Source: Sedimentitalea arenosa (GTDB taxonomy: Bacteria; Pseudomonadota; Alphaproteobacteria; Rhodobacterales; Rhodobacteraceae). Taken from it: a stretch of DNA of 64,000 nt. Under the pieces are notes generated by a model. That model did not search any database and was not told the DNA's origin. It worked only from the letters and a program-made list of their open reading frames with translations. Each line of letters opens with the position of its first letter. The first letter of the stretch is position 1. Positions 1 to 7,745 of this stretch are shown here, piece after piece. The stretch lies in contig NZ_JAELVR010000005.1 of NCBI RefSeq assembly GCF_016428585.1, positions 1-64,000 on the forward strand. Direction: 5' to 3'. The position numbers were made by a program, and so were the translations under genes.

Positions 1-117
1 CTCACCGGCCTCGCCATCGCGCCCGACACCATGATCGCCGACCTGCACGGCACCAAGGACTACCGCGCACATATCGTCAAAGTCATGACACAACGCGCCG
101 TCAAAAATATCTCGTGA
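1..117 (+). CDS. C-terminal end of FAD-binding medium subunit of a CO/xanthine dehydrogenase-family enzyme (partial)
   Basis: Only the last 38 codons are in the window; the stop TGA is at 115-117. The visible tail has an A-D-L-H-G, then D-Y-R-A-H, then V-M-T-x-R-A-V pattern. This is the usual C-terminal signature of FAD-binding (CoxM/XdhA-like) subunits of molybdopterin hydroxylases, where it belongs to the CO dehydrogenase flavoprotein C-terminal domain. In the family this subunit passes electrons from the Mo/Fe-S subunits to FAD. The substrate cannot be told from this fragment. The gene ends 24 bases before the convergent end of the NosR-like gene. Confidence 0.6.
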   Translation, partial: LTGLAIAPDTMIADLHGTKDYRAHIVKVMTQRAVKNIS

Positions 118-141
118 GCGCGGCGTGCACCGCGGCCGCGT

Positions 142-2238
142 TCAGGACGCGGCCGTTTGGGTGCGGGAAGAAGAAGATGGTCGCTGGGGCGCGCGTGATT
201 TCAGCACCAGCGGCACGCACCGTGTCGGGTCATCGTGGATGCTGACGCAATCGAGGCACTGGAAGCATTCGGAGTACTGGATGCGTCCGCTCGGCTCGAT
301 CGCCCCATAGCTGCATTTAACACGGCAAAGCTGGCAGGGTGAGCCGCATTCCTTGCGGCGTGCGATCCAGTCGCGGCCCCGCAGAAGGCCGCCGATCGCC
401 ATCACCGCGCCCAAGGGGCAGACATAGCGGCAGAACCCCTTGAACAGAACCATGCCAGCGATCAGCCAGGCAGCGGCATAGGCGACGTAGTACCAGTCGC
501 GCAGGAACAGCGTGGTCACGGCGGTCTTGAAGGGCTCGATCTCGGCCACCGTGTCGACGTGATCGGGTGCGACGAACACGGTTGCGATCATGCCCGCCAG
601 CAGGATGTACTTTACCCATTTCAGACGCTTGTCCCAGCGCCGCGAGGGGTCGTAGCGCGGCAGGCGCAGCAATCGGCCGAGATGGTGGGTGAATTCCTGC
701 ATCGCGCCAAAGGGGCAGAGCCAGCCGCAGAACAGCCCCCGGCCCCACAGGATGAAGCCCGCGATCGTGACCACCCAGATCAGCAAGGAAAACGGATCGT
801 AGAGCAGGAAAGCGAGACTGCCACCCTCGACCGCGCTGCGCAGAACGCCCAGAACCGTCACGATCGAGAGCTGGCCCTGGCCCCACCAGCCGACGAAGCA
901 GATGACTAGTGCGAGGACCGCCAGACGAACGGGCGTGAACATGCGCAGCGCGGCAAGCGCGTTCGTGCGCAAGAGCAGAACTGTCACCAGTATCGACAGA
1001 CCGACGGCGAGAAGGATCAGGTCGCTGCGGCGTTCCATGAGCGCGGATCGCCAGGGCGGCGCGGCGACGACCGGCGCGGGCCGGGTGAAAAAGCGGGCTG
1101 GCGTGCTGTGGTTGAGGGCCAGCGCCACACTGCCGCTCTGCGGCTGGAACACGCCGTGCTCGCGCACCGCCTGCACCGTGAGCGTCCACTCCGAGGCCGG
1201 ATCGAAGCCGAGTCGCCTGTCGGTGCGCAGGATCAGGGCGGTACCGTCGGGTACGCCCTCGGCGAGACCGAAGAACAGATCGGCGTCACGCAGCGCGATC
1301 GGGAACCCACCCTGTTCGGCCGACAACAACCCCGGCGCCGTGTTGCGCACGAAATCCGGCCCTACCAGGCCATGACGGGCGGTTTCGATGACGAGAATCG
1401 GTTCGTCATGCTCCGAGATCGCCAGGAAATTGCGGAGTTCCGTGAAACCTTCGTCGTCGAGCACCGCGCGCGCGATCGACTGAGGCCCGATATCCACGAC
1501 CCAGAGATCGAGATAGGGTGCATCCGGGTCGGCCCGGGCATCCGGGTCGTCATCCTCCCAGAGCGTACCGGAAAAGGCGGCGTCGACCTCGCTATTGGCG
1601 ACAAGAAGGCGCGAGGCAATCCCCTGCTCGACGAGATCCTCCCAGGTCAGGGTTTCGCGATGGTCCGGGTCTGGAAAGGCGGGCGGCTGCAGCGACAAGC
1701 CCTGCATCTTGTCTCGCGCCACGGCAAGTGCTGCGCCCATGATCGACTCATGCGCGATTCGGACCGAGGCCGTCGCTTTCGTGACCCCGTCGAGATAGAC
1801 CAGAGACGAGCCGCCGCTGCTGTCGCCATAGGGCGTGCCGACGACGATGGATGAAGTAATCGACAGCCCGGCATATTGTTCGAAGAACTCGCGCAAGGGG
1901 GCCTCGCCGAGGCCCGAGACGAAGATCGGTTCGTTCTGTTCGATCAGGCGCACGTCAAGAAACTGTCCGTCCGGATCAAGCAGAACCAGCATGTTGATCG
2001 GCGCGCCCGAAAACCCCGGCAGCGGCGCAAGCGGTTCGGTTTCAAACACATAGCCGGCATCTATCTGCCCGATGTTGAGCAGTTGGTAGACCCCGGTCTC
2101 GGTCAGCTTCTCGCCGAGCGTATAGGGCTGAGGCAGGACTGCCCCGAGATCGTCGCGCGTGAGCGGCTCTGCCAGCGCCGTCAGGCTGGCAAGGCAAAAC
2201 AGCGCTGCAAACAGCAGACGGAGAACGTGCGCGATCAT
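142..2238 (-). CDS. NosR/NirI-like membrane flavoprotein with polyferredoxin domain
   Basis: This 698-residue protein starts with a signal peptide (residues 1-23, ending ALA). A periplasmic FMN-binding domain follows, with a T-K-A-T-A-S motif near residue 156 that matches the S-G-A-T-x-S site where FMN is bound covalently to Thr in the NqrC/RnfG/NosR families. Several membrane helices lie at about 400-620. Within and after them are two CxxxCP motifs (FCGWLCP and FCRYVCP) and a C-terminal cysteine-rich ferredoxin-like stretch (about 630-672). The architecture is that of NosR/NirI proteins, which pass electrons across the membrane to periplasmic reductases. No nos or nir gene is in view. The gene is divergent from pqqA, with 144 bases between the two starts, which hints at a role in quinoprotein electron transfer or pqq control. 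That role is inference. Confidence 0.75.
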   Translation of the reverse strand: MIAHVLRLLFAALFCLASLTALAEPLTRDDLGAVLPQPYTLGEKLTETGVYQLLNIGQIDAGYVFETEPLAPLPGFSGAPINMLVLLDPDGQFLDVRLIEQNEPIFVSGLGEAPLREFFEQYAGLSITSSIVVGTPYGDSSGGSSLVYLDGVTKATASVRIAHESIMGAALAVARDKMQGLSLQPPAFPDPDHRETLTWEDLVEQGIASRLLVANSEVDAAFSGTLWEDDDPDARADPDAPYLDLWVVDIGPQSIARAVLDDEGFTELRNFLAISEHDEPILVIETARHGLVGPDFVRNTAPGLLSAEQGGFPIALRDADLFFGLAEGVPDGTALILRTDRRLGFDPASEWTLTVQAVREHGVFQPQSGSVALALNHSTPARFFTRPAPVVAAPPWRSALMERRSDLILLAVGLSILVTVLLLRTNALAALRMFTPVRLAVLALVICFVGWWGQGQLSIVTVLGVLRSAVEGGSLAFLLYDPFSLLIWVVTIAGFILWGRGLFCGWLCPFGAMQEFTHHLGRLLRLPRYDPSRRWDKRLKWVKYILLAGMIATVFVAPDHVDTVAEIEPFKTAVTTLFLRDWYYVAYAAAWLIAGMVLFKGFCRYVCPLGAVMAIGGLLRGRDWIARRKECGSPCQLCRVKCSYGAIEPSGRIQYSECFQCLDCVSIHDDPTRCVPLVLKSRAPQRPSSSSRTQTAAS

Positions 2239-2314
2239 GTCGACACGCTAGAAAGCGGGCAGGATGCGGGAAATGCGACTTTGGTCGCGCAGATGTGTAC
2301 CGGTTACGACCAAA

Positions 2315-2342
2315 GGATCATTGGTATTTTCGATACCGATCC
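2315..2342 (+). promoter_or_regulatory. Stem-loop in the pqqA leader / nosR-like-pqqA intergenic region
   Basis: GGATC (2315-2319) pairs with GATCC (2338-2342), and GGTAT (2323-2327) pairs with ATACC (2333-2337), around a TTTCG loop. This gives a 10-bp stem with a 3-base bulge, ending 40 bases before the pqqA start. A smaller inverted repeat, GCGAC/GTCGC, lies at 2275-2288. They could be an operator for the divergent pair or an RNA element ahead of pqqA. There is no T-run, so it is not an obvious terminator. Confidence 0.4.
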
Positions 2343-2382
2343 AGTAACCTCCTCTCAATCGATCAGCCACTGGAGGTGAAAA

Positions 2383-2490
2383 ATGGCTTGGACTGCTCCG
2401 AAACTGAAAGAAGTCAACTGCGGTATGGAGATCAACATGTATTCTCCGGCCGAAGACGAAGGTCGCGACTACGAACAGGACCTGTTCTGA
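2383..2490 (+). CDS. pqqA: PqqA, precursor peptide of pyrroloquinoline quinone
   Basis: This tiny gene encodes 35 residues. It contains the E-x-x-x-Y core (Glu16-I-N-M-Tyr20); those two side chains are cross-linked and cut out to build PQQ. The N-terminus (M-A-W-T-x-P) is typical of PqqA. The C-terminal tail after Tyr20 is acidic (about 15 residues, many Glu/Asp). A strong Shine-Dalgarno sequence, GGAGGTG, lies just upstream (2372-2378). It is the first gene of pqqABCDE, 32 bases ahead of pqqB. In the family, PqqD binds this peptide and presents it to the radical SAM enzyme PqqE. It is easily missed by gene finders because of its size. Confidence 0.93.
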   Translation: MAWTAPKLKEVNCGMEINMYSPAEDEGRDYEQDLF

Positions 2491-2522
2491 ATTGACCTGA
2501 CCCCGGACGCGCGAGGCCCGAA

Positions 2523-3410
2523 ATGAAGTTTCTTGTTTTGGGTGCTGCAGCCGGGGGCGGCTTGCCGCAGTGGAACTGCGGTTGCAGAAATTGCGAAGAG
2601 GCCCGCGCCGGAACAATCCCGGCGTCGGGCCAATCGTCTTTGGCGGTATCGACTGACGGCGTGACGTGGAGCATCCTCAACGCGTCTCCCGACATCCGTT
2701 TCCAGATGCAAGCGAACGCCGCCCTGCATCCACGACATCTGCGCGATACGCCCGTGGCGTCCGTTTTGCTCACCAATGGCGATATCGACCATATCGCTGG
2801 GTTGCTGAGCATGCGCGAGCAGACACCGTTCACAGTCTTTGCAACGAACGAGATTCTCTCGGTGCTCGAAGACAATCGGATCTTCGACGCGGTGTCGAAA
2901 GAGAAGGTCGCGCGCGAGCGGATCGGGCTGGGACAAGCGTTCGATCTGCACGACGGACTGCAAGCGCGGCTCTTCGCGGTGCCGGGCAAGGTGCCGCTCT
3001 TCATGGAAGGCGAGACTGTCCAGACCGATCTGGTCGGAGAGCAGACGGTCGGTGTGCGGCTGTGGGACGAACGCAGCATTGCCTATTACATCCCCGGCTG
3101 TGCCGTCGTGACGGACGAGTTGCTTGAGCAGATCGCCGACGCGGACCACCTGTTCTTCGACGGAACGGTGTGGGACGACGACGAGATGATCCGCAGCGGA
3201 ACCGGGGTCAAGACCGGGCGTCGCATGGGCCATGTGCCGATCAGCGGGCCGGACGGGTCGCTCGAGCGGATGGCCGGGCTGCGCGCGGCCAAGACCTATA
3301 TTCACATCAACAACACGAACCCGATCTGGCGACCTGACAGTTCCGAACGTGCGGCGGTTCTGGCCGCCGGATGGCAGGTGGCGCATGATGGGTTGGAGAT
3401 CGCCACATGA
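2523..3410 (+). CDS. pqqB: PqqB, PQQ biosynthesis metallo-beta-lactamase-fold hydroxylase
   Basis: The 295-residue protein begins with the PqqB signature: a G-A-A-A-G-G-G-L-P-Q-W-N stretch followed by C-x-C-x-x-C. This end binds a structural zinc. A degenerate metallo-beta-lactamase motif, N-G-D-I-D-H-I-A-G (around residue 90), and later metal-ligand regions follow. In the pathway PqqB is an iron-dependent hydroxylase acting on the Glu-Tyr cross-linked dipeptide derived from PqqA. Its stop overlaps the pqqC start in an ATGA arrangement (3407-3410), so the two are probably translationally coupled. The length is that of the family. Confidence 0.95.
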   Translation: MKFLVLGAAAGGGLPQWNCGCRNCEEARAGTIPASGQSSLAVSTDGVTWSILNASPDIRFQMQANAALHPRHLRDTPVASVLLTNGDIDHIAGLLSMREQTPFTVFATNEILSVLEDNRIFDAVSKEKVARERIGLGQAFDLHDGLQARLFAVPGKVPLFMEGETVQTDLVGEQTVGVRLWDERSIAYYIPGCAVVTDELLEQIADADHLFFDGTVWDDDEMIRSGTGVKTGRRMGHVPISGPDGSLERMAGLRAAKTYIHINNTNPIWRPDSSERAAVLAAGWQVAHDGLEIAT

Positions 3411-4135
3411 GCCGGGAAAGCCTTGAGGAACGCCTGCGCGCCATCGGTGCCGAGCGCTATCATGACAAGCATCCGTTTCACGACAAGCTGCATGGCGGAG
3501 AATGCTCGCCTGACCAGGTGCGGGCCTGGGTGATAAATCGCTGGGCCTACCAGGCGGCGATCCCGATGAAGGACGCGGCCTTTCTGTCGCGCTGCACCGA
3601 TCCGGACATGCGCCGCGCCTGGCGCAGCCGGATCGAGGATCACGACGGCGGCATCAACGAGGGCGGCGGGCTTCGCCGTTGGTTGAAACTGGCCGAAGCG
3701 GTTGGGCTTGATCCCGACTACGTCGCTTCGGGGCGCGGCGTGTTGCCGGCGACGCAGTTTGCGGTCGATGCCTACATCCGGTACGTCCGGGACATGCCGC
3801 TGCTTCAGGCCGTCGCCTCTTCTCTGACCGAGCTTTTCGCGCCGAGTATTCACGAGCGTCGCATAGAAGGGCTGCTCGAACATTACGATTTCGCCAACAC
3901 CGAAAGCCTGTCCTATTTCAAGACGCGGTTGAGCCAGGCGCCCAAGGATGTCGCCTATGGCCTCGAATGGGTCCTGAGCCACGCGGACACGCCCGAAAAG
4001 GAGGACATGGCCTGCGAGGCGCTGACCTTCAAGACCAACGTGCTGTGGGCGCAGCTCGATGCGTTGTGGGGCGCCTATGTCGAGCCCGCGCGCATACCAC
4101 CGGGTGCCTGGCGCCCGGGAGAGGGGATGGCATGA
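3407..4135 (+). CDS. pqqC: PqqC, pyrroloquinoline-quinone synthase
   Basis: The 242-residue protein belongs to the heme-oxygenase-like PqqC family. PqqC catalyses the last step, ring closure and oxidation of AHQQ to PQQ, using oxygen without a cofactor. The sequence carries the conserved early block Y-H-D-K-H-P-F-H and the family motif R-x-W-x-x-N-R-W/Y (here [11 protein letters not shown]), plus D-H-D-G, where conserved His and Arg line the active site. It overlaps pqqB by 4 bases and pqqD by 4 bases (4132-4135). Confidence 0.95.
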   Translation: MSRESLEERLRAIGAERYHDKHPFHDKLHGGECSPDQVRAWVINRWAYQAAIPMKDAAFLSRCTDPDMRRAWRSRIEDHDGGINEGGGLRRWLKLAEAVGLDPDYVASGRGVLPATQFAVDAYIRYVRDMPLLQAVASSLTELFAPSIHERRIEGLLEHYDFANTESLSYFKTRLSQAPKDVAYGLEWVLSHADTPEKEDMACEALTFKTNVLWAQLDALWGAYVEPARIPPGAWRPGEGMA

Positions 4136-4419
4136 CGCTCGAACTCGCTCCGACGGACAAACCGATCCTGCCCCGCGGTGTTCGGGTGCATCAGGATCGC
4201 GTACGGGGCGGCAAGGTTCTGCTTGCGCCTGAAAAGGCCATCACGCTTGATCCGATCGGTGAAGCCATCCTGAGCCGTGTCACCGGCACAGCCAGTTTCG
4301 AAGAGATCGTCGCGGACCTTGCAAGCACCTATGACGCGCCGGTCGAGCAGATTGCCAAGGATGTTCAGCGCTTCCTCGTCAGCCTGCGGGCCCGTCTCTA
4401 CCTGCAGGTCGCATCATGA
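4132..4419 (+). CDS. pqqD: PqqD, PqqA peptide chaperone
   Basis: The 95-residue protein starts at the ATG that overlaps the pqqC stop (ATGA). It has the PqqD pattern: P-x-L-P-R-G-V-R near residue 15, L-x-P-E-K-A near 33, then L-D-x-x-G-x-x-I-L, and a C-terminal winged-helix-like part ending in a V-x-x-F-L-x-x-L segment. PqqD is a RiPP recognition element that binds PqqA and delivers it to PqqE. A longer in-frame reading begins upstream inside pqqC, but the coupled start gives the normal family length. Its own stop overlaps the pqqE start (4416-4419). Confidence 0.93.
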   Translation: MTLELAPTDKPILPRGVRVHQDRVRGGKVLLAPEKAITLDPIGEAILSRVTGTASFEEIVADLASTYDAPVEQIAKDVQRFLVSLRARLYLQVAS

Positions 4420-5522
4420 GAGCGCCTCCCCCCATTGCGATGCTGGCCGAACTGACGCATCGCTGTCCGCTGTCCTGCCCCTATTGCTCCAACCCGCTCG
4501 AACTGCAGGGCAAGGAGCGTGAGCTCGACACCGAAACCTGGGCCGACGTGTTCCACCAGGCTGCCCATCTCGGGGTGCTGCAACTGCATGTTTCCGGTGG
4601 CGAACCGGCCTCGCGACCCGACTTGGTCGCGTTGGTGCAGGCGGCGCATGACGCGGGTCTCTACACCAACCTGATCACCAGCGGTATCGGCCTGACGCCA
4701 AAACGGCTCGACGCGTTGGAGGGGGCGGGACTGGATCACATTCAGCTGTCGATGCAGGGTACGACTGCGGCGCTGGCCGACAGGATCGGCGGGTATCGCG
4801 GCGGGTTCGACCGCAAGATGACCATCGCGGAAGAGATCAAGCGCCGGGGCATCCCGCTCACCCTGAACGCGGTGATGCACCGCCACAATCTCGATGATCT
4901 GGATGCGACGATCGATCTTGCAGTGGCCCTTGGCGCGCGACGGCTCGAAGTGGCCTGCGTGCAGTTCCATGGCTGGGCCGTGCGTAATCGCGGCATGCTG
5001 CTGCCGACCCGCGAGCAGACCGAAGCCACGAAACGCACGGTCGCCGAAGCGTCACAGCGCCTGCGCGGGATTCTGGCCTTCGATTTCGTTCCGCCCGACT
5101 ACTACGCTGACTATCCCAAGGCGTGCATGGGCGGTTGGGGCAGCGCCGGGTTGAACGTGACACCGGATGGCACCGTTCTGCCCTGTCACGCGGCCGAGAG
5201 TATTCCGCACCTGACCTTCCAGTCTGTGCGCGACACGTCGCTTTCCGAAATCTGGTATGACAGCGCGGCCTTCAACGCCTATCGCGGCACCGACTGGATG
5301 CCCGAACCCTGCCAGAGCTGCGAGCGGCGCGATATCGATTTCGGCGGGTGTCGCTGTCAGGCGATGATGCTGGCGGGCGACGCGGCGGTCACCGATCCGG
5401 TCTGCCGCAAATCGCCGGATCACGACGCGGTATTGCGCCTCCTGGAGGAGTCCGCCGGCGAACCCGCGGATGGCGACTTCGTCTATCGCGCCTTTCCGGG
5501 CCGGCCCGCCAAGGCCGTCTGA
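4416..5522 (+). CDS. pqqE: PqqE, radical SAM enzyme cross-linking PqqA
   Basis: The 368-residue radical SAM/SPASM protein has Cys17-x3-Cys21-x2-Cys24 for the SAM-cleaving 4Fe-4S cluster. The C-terminal SPASM cysteines are also present (C-M-G-G-W-G, then L-P-C-H-A-A, then C-Q-S-C-E-R-R-D and G-C-R-C-Q-A) for the auxiliary clusters. It forms the carbon-carbon bond between the Glu and Tyr of PqqA, the first step of PQQ synthesis. It is the last gene of the pqq operon. The next gene is convergent, 40 bases away, and a palindrome in the gap may end transcription from both sides. Confidence 0.95.
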   Translation: MRAPPPIAMLAELTHRCPLSCPYCSNPLELQGKERELDTETWADVFHQAAHLGVLQLHVSGGEPASRPDLVALVQAAHDAGLYTNLITSGIGLTPKRLDALEGAGLDHIQLSMQGTTAALADRIGGYRGGFDRKMTIAEEIKRRGIPLTLNAVMHRHNLDDLDATIDLAVALGARRLEVACVQFHGWAVRNRGMLLPTREQTEATKRTVAEASQRLRGILAFDFVPPDYYADYPKACMGGWGSAGLNVTPDGTVLPCHAAESIPHLTFQSVRDTSLSEIWYDSAAFNAYRGTDWMPEPCQSCERRDIDFGGCRCQAMMLAGDAAVTDPVCRKSPDHDAVLRLLEESAGEPADGDFVYRAFPGRPAKAV

Positions 5523-5550
5523 GCGATACTTGGCTCCGGGAACGACGGAA

Positions 5551-5577
5551 ATCGCGACGGAATCATTCCGCCGCGAT
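5551..5577. terminator. Imperfect palindrome between convergent pqqE and ABC ATPase genes
   Basis: ATCGCG (5551-5556) pairs with CGCGAT (5572-5577), and inside it GGAAT (5559-5563) pairs with ATTCC (5565-5569) around a single C. The hairpin spans the stop of the minus-strand ATPase gene. It lacks a clear T-tract on either side, so it is only a possible bidirectional terminator or RNA-stabilising stem. Confidence 0.35.
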
Positions 5578-7647
5578 CTTGATCACCGGTTCCATCTCGG
5601 CCAGCTTCTCGTCACTGAGATGGCATTTCACCTGATGATCCCCGGCAAGCATCCGCATCGGCGGGACCTCGGTCTCGCACAGGTTGCCGGGAACCTCTGA
5701 TTTCCACCGGCACCGGGTCTGGAACGGACATCCCGGCGGCGGGTTCATGGCCGACGGAATATCGCCCTCGAGCACGATATGCTTCTTCTCGACCGAGGTA
5801 TCCGCGATCGGCACCGCGGACAGAAGCGCTTCGGTATAAGGATGATAGGGTGGGCTGAAGACCTGGTCGGTGGTGCCCAACTCCACGACGTGACCAAGAT
5901 ACATGACCATCACGCGATCGCTGAGGTATCGCACGATCGACAGGTCGTGGCTGATGAAGAGAAGGGTCGTCTTCTCCTTGCGCTGAATCTCCATCAACAG
6001 ATCGGTGACCGCGGCCTGAACGCTCACGTCCAGCGCCGAAACCGGCTCGTCCGCCACCACGATGCGGGCACCGCCAGCAAAGGCGCGCGCGATCCCGACG
6101 CGTTGTTTCTGCCCGCCCGACAATTGCCGCGGCATTCGGTCGGCGAAGGCGCGGGGCAGTTTGACGAGGTCGAGCAGGTCGAGCATCCGTGCCCGCCTTT
6201 CCGCCTCGCTGTTGCCGATACCAAAGATCTCGAGCGCGCGGATGATCTGGCGCCCGACCGTCATCGACGGATTCAGCGTGTCGAACGGGTTCTGGAACAC
6301 CATCTGGATGTCGGACACCGTTTTCGTGTCCCGCCCTTCGATCGGGATCTGCTCGATGTTGCGGTTGTCCAGCAGGATCTGACCGTCGGTGGCGGTCTCT
6401 AGCCCCATCAGGACCTTGGCGAAGGTCGACTTGCCGCAGCCGGATTCCCCCACGATGGCGAGGGTTTCGGATTCCCGCGCCTCGAAGGACAACGTCTCGT
6501 TGGCCTTGACCACCTTCTTGTTGCCGCCGCCAAAGATCGCGTTGGCGGCGACTTCGTAGTACTTCTTGAGGTTGTCGATCTTCAGGACCACGTCGCCGAT
6601 CTCGCCCTTCTGCTTGACATCTGCCAGTTGCATCGGGGCCGCCCAGTCGATTTCCCGGAACTTGAGACAACGCGTATGATGTCGGTCATTCCCCGGCACC
6701 GGCTCCATCGCAATATCGCCCTGATCGCAGCGCCCGGCCTCGAAATAGTCGCAGCGCGGACCAAAATTGCACCCCTTGGGACGCTCATGGGGCAGGGGGA
6801 AATTGCCCGGAATAGCCACCAGCGGCCGGGTGTTCTTGTCGGCCCCCGGCAACGGAATGGATCGGAACAACGCCTGCGTATAGGGGTGCTGCATCTCGTC
6901 GAAGACGTCCTCGATGCTGCCCCGTTCGACCGCTTCGCCGGAATACATCACGCAGATCCGGTCGCAGGTTTCCAGCACCAGCCCCAGGTTGTGCGAGATG
7001 AACAGCATCGAGGTGCCGTATTTCTTGCCGAGGTCCTTGACCAGTTCGACCACAGCTGCCTCGACCGTCACGTCCAGCGCCGTGGTCGGTTCATCGAGGA
7101 TGAGCAGCGACGGCTCCGACATCAGCGCCATGGCGATGACGATACGCTGCTGCTGCCCGCCCGACAGCTGGTGCGGAAAACTGTTCAGGATGCGCTTGGG
7201 GTCGGGCAGTTTCACATCCGTCACGACCTGAAGCGCGCGCTGATAAGCATCCTTCTCGCTCATGCCCTGATGGATCATCGGCACTTCCATCAGCTGCTTT
7301 GCGATCTTCATCGCCGGGTTCAGCGAAGCCATCGGCTCCTGGTAGATCATCGCGATCTCGCTGCCCCGGATGTCGCGCAGTTCGTCATCGTTCATCGCGC
7401 CCAGATCGCGTCCCTTGAACTTGATCGACCCACCGACAATGCGTCCGTTCTTGCCGAGATCCTGCATCACTCCCAGGGCCACGGTCGACTTGCCGCAGCC
7501 GGATTCCCCGACCAGCCCCACCGCCTCGCCGGGTTGCACCGTGACCGAGAAATCCATCACCGCCGGAATTTCGCGCAACCGCGTGAAGAAGGAGATCGAC
7601 AGCTTGTCGATTTCCAGGATCGGTCCGTCGAAGTCCCATTTGCTCAT
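5563..7647 (-). CDS. Fused double ATPase of a dipeptide/oligopeptide ABC transporter (DppD-DppF type)
   Basis: The protein has 694 residues from the ATG at 7647, which has a good Shine-Dalgarno (AGGGAGATC) before M-S-K-W-D-F. An in-frame extension to 7749 is possible but would run through an intergenic repeat. Two complete nucleotide-binding domains are visible. Each has a Walker A of the form G-E-S-G-C-G-K-S-T, a Q-loop, an L-S-G-G-Q signature and a Walker B ending L-D-E-P or A-D-E-P. Each is followed by the Cys-containing oligopeptide/dipeptide C-terminal domain (C-N-F-G-P-R-C and C-P-F-Q-T-R-C). The order is DppD-like then DppF-like. It powers uptake with the two permeases and the binding protein encoded upstream in the same minus-strand operon. 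Confidence 0.9.
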   Translation of the reverse strand: MSKWDFDGPILEIDKLSISFFTRLREIPAVMDFSVTVQPGEAVGLVGESGCGKSTVALGVMQDLGKNGRIVGGSIKFKGRDLGAMNDDELRDIRGSEIAMIYQEPMASLNPAMKIAKQLMEVPMIHQGMSEKDAYQRALQVVTDVKLPDPKRILNSFPHQLSGGQQQRIVIAMALMSEPSLLILDEPTTALDVTVEAAVVELVKDLGKKYGTSMLFISHNLGLVLETCDRICVMYSGEAVERGSIEDVFDEMQHPYTQALFRSIPLPGADKNTRPLVAIPGNFPLPHERPKGCNFGPRCDYFEAGRCDQGDIAMEPVPGNDRHHTRCLKFREIDWAAPMQLADVKQKGEIGDVVLKIDNLKKYYEVAANAIFGGGNKKVVKANETLSFEARESETLAIVGESGCGKSTFAKVLMGLETATDGQILLDNRNIEQIPIEGRDTKTVSDIQMVFQNPFDTLNPSMTVGRQIIRALEIFGIGNSEAERRARMLDLLDLVKLPRAFADRMPRQLSGGQKQRVGIARAFAGGARIVVADEPVSALDVSVQAAVTDLLMEIQRKEKTTLLFISHDLSIVRYLSDRVMVMYLGHVVELGTTDQVFSPPYHPYTEALLSAVPIADTSVEKKHIVLEGDIPSAMNPPPGCPFQTRCRWKSEVPGNLCETEVPPMRMLAGDHQVKCHLSDEKLAEMEPVIKIAAE

Positions 7648-7693
7648 CCGTGATCTCCCTGCTGGGCCGTGAAACCTTGCCGGCTTCATCTTT

Positions 7694-7737
7694 GTCCAAA
7701 TACTCCGGGGGTCCGGGGGCTGGCCCCCCGGTCCCGC
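7694..7737 (-). repeat. GC-rich Rhodobacteraceae-type intergenic repeat with hairpin
   Basis: On the minus strand the sequence reads as a G/C-rich hairpin (CCGGGGG at 7713-7719 pairing with CCCCCGG at 7725-7731). It is followed by CCCCCGGAGTATTTGGACAA, then AGATGAAG. From memory, very similar sequences recur in intergenic regions of many Rhodobacteraceae genomes. The element lies between the permease stop (7746) and the ATPase start (7647), inside the transport operon, where the stem could reduce read-through or protect the upstream mRNA. Only one copy was noticed in this window. Confidence 0.5.
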
Positions 7738-7745
7738 CAGCCGCG

